A stretch of DNA of 15,020 nucleotides from an uncultured Opitutia bacterium (GTDB lineage Bacteria > Verrucomicrobiota > Verrucomicrobiia > Opitutales > Opitutaceae): NCBI GenBank assembly GCA_937952235.1, contig CALFZM010000129.1:1-15020 (forward strand). Reading direction: 5' to 3'. The translations under genes and the position numbers were made by a program. The notes beneath the pieces are model-generated. The model was not told where the DNA came from, made no database searches, and worked only from the letters and a program-made list of their open reading frames with translations. Positions 14,719-15,020 of the stretch are shown one piece after another; within the stretch, counting starts at the first letter, position 1, and every line of letters begins with the position of its first letter.

Positions 14719-14865
14719 GAGAACAACGTAGAAGACTTCGTGCATCGGATGCACCTCGAGCACATCCTTCATGTAGTTGTAGACGGCCTCCGGACGGGAC
14801 AGGGCATGGTTACCGACTTCGAACAGGGTGGCTTCGTAAACCAGCTTCGCTTCGTAAACGCGCAT
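14554..14865 (-). pseudogene. RadC-like JAB-domain protein, 3' part missing
   Basis: From the ATG at 14865 (GAGG about 11 bases upstream) the first 104 residues match the RadC-like JAB domain common on mobile elements: RPEAVYNYMKDVL (24-36), EVFYVVLLNTKNR (43-55), SSGTVSSTLAHPREVFRPAI (63-82) and the JAMM-type metal residues His93 and His95 in HNHPSGEP. The family's following S-x-x-D, with the third ligand, is absent: the sequence passes into the antisense of the relaxase at about 14555-14572. Reading on that strand stays open to 13816, but that is relaxase antisense. Known mobile RadC proteins are about 150-220 residues. It is probably a broken passenger or maintenance gene and is not linked to the ubiquitin-like operon. 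Confidence 0.75.
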
Positions 14866-15020
14866 GTGAAACGCGCCTCATTGGATTGGTCGTGTGTGCG
14901 AAGGTGCACCTGATCGACCTCTGCCGGCTGAGGGCGATTCCCGTCCACGCCGAAAGTCAAAGCGCTGCCGGAGCGCCGAGGCGGCAGCTTCAGCTGCAAC
15001 GAGGGGGAAGCGGAGGGAAT
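14866..15020. other. RadC leader with overlapping inverted repeats at the window end
   Basis: No convincing gene is visible in these 155 bases. They contain a perfect 10-bp palindrome AGGTGCACCT (14902-14911) and a dense set of inverted repeats: GCGCT/AGCGC (14962-14966, 14972-14976), GCTGCCG/CGGCAGC (14964-14970, 14982-14988) and GCAGCT/AGCTGC (14984-14989, 14992-14997). These could be an operator and a terminator or site for a regulator. The function is unknown. Confidence 0.3.

Noticed and set aside
14829..14861. Direct repeat GCTTCGTAAAC in the RadC start
   Set aside because: Two copies only, explained by the encoded YEAKLVYEA; no sign of an attachment site.
13816..14865. A 349-residue minus-strand reading frame covering RadC and much of the relaxase
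   Set aside because: Only its first 104 residues match RadC; the rest is antisense to clear relaxase coding sequence and stays open because the DNA is GC-rich.
14554..14865. The RadC-like JAB gene as the deubiquitinase of the ubiquitin-like operon
   Set aside because: It has RadC-family features, lacks its third metal ligand through truncation, lies on the other strand about 5 kb away and next to transfer genes.

Overview
The window reads as an accessory island carried on a conjugative or mobilisable element of a GC-rich (about 60% by eye), probably Gram-negative bacterium. The host cannot be named from the sequence. The MobF relaxase, TraD-like coupling protein and RadC-like gene on the right would suit Verrucomicrobiota or Proteobacteria, but that is a weak guess. 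I saw no rRNA, tRNA, CRISPR array or insertion sequence.

Left and centre (42-9590): eight tightly spaced genes run on the + strand. They form three modules. (i) A AAA+ ATPase with a C-terminal helix-turn-helix overlaps (ATGA) a gene from the large subtilisin-like (S8) peptidase family that partners such ATPases; here the peptidase keeps its N- and C-terminal domains but lacks the whole catalytic core and is frameshifted. (ii) A sigma-70-like protein overlaps a 195-residue partner, followed 3 bases later by a 1139-residue fusion of an ImmA/IrrE metallopeptidase, a UvrD-type helicase and a C-terminal AddB/Cas4-like domain with an iron-sulfur cysteine set. (iii) A ubiquitin-like module holds a triple beta-grasp multiubiquitin protein, an E1-like ThiF/DUF6791 adenylyltransferase and a cysteine-rich DUF6527 protein, all overlapping. 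The only gap over 25 bases inside the array is 86 bases before module iii. The layout suggests co-expression of protein-tagging, proteolytic and helicase functions, most likely in defence or stress response; that role is inference.

A visibly more AT-rich gene (9718-10584) follows, set off by a 13-bp hairpin, and encodes a probable AbiGi-like abortive-infection protein. It converges on the conjugation block. On the - strand lie a small unknown gene (10616-10885) and a TraD/VirD4-like coupling protein (10910-12535). A 311-base divergent gap with several inverted repeats is the natural oriT candidate. A MobF (TrwC/TraI-type) relaxase starts at 12847 but loses family similarity at about 14570, where it meets the truncated 3' part of a RadC-like JAB gene running the other way. 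Both ends look lost in one rearrangement, so the element may be decaying, or the assembly may be collapsed there.

Two independent-looking losses (S8 core; relaxase/RadC ends) mean the modules may not all be active in this copy.
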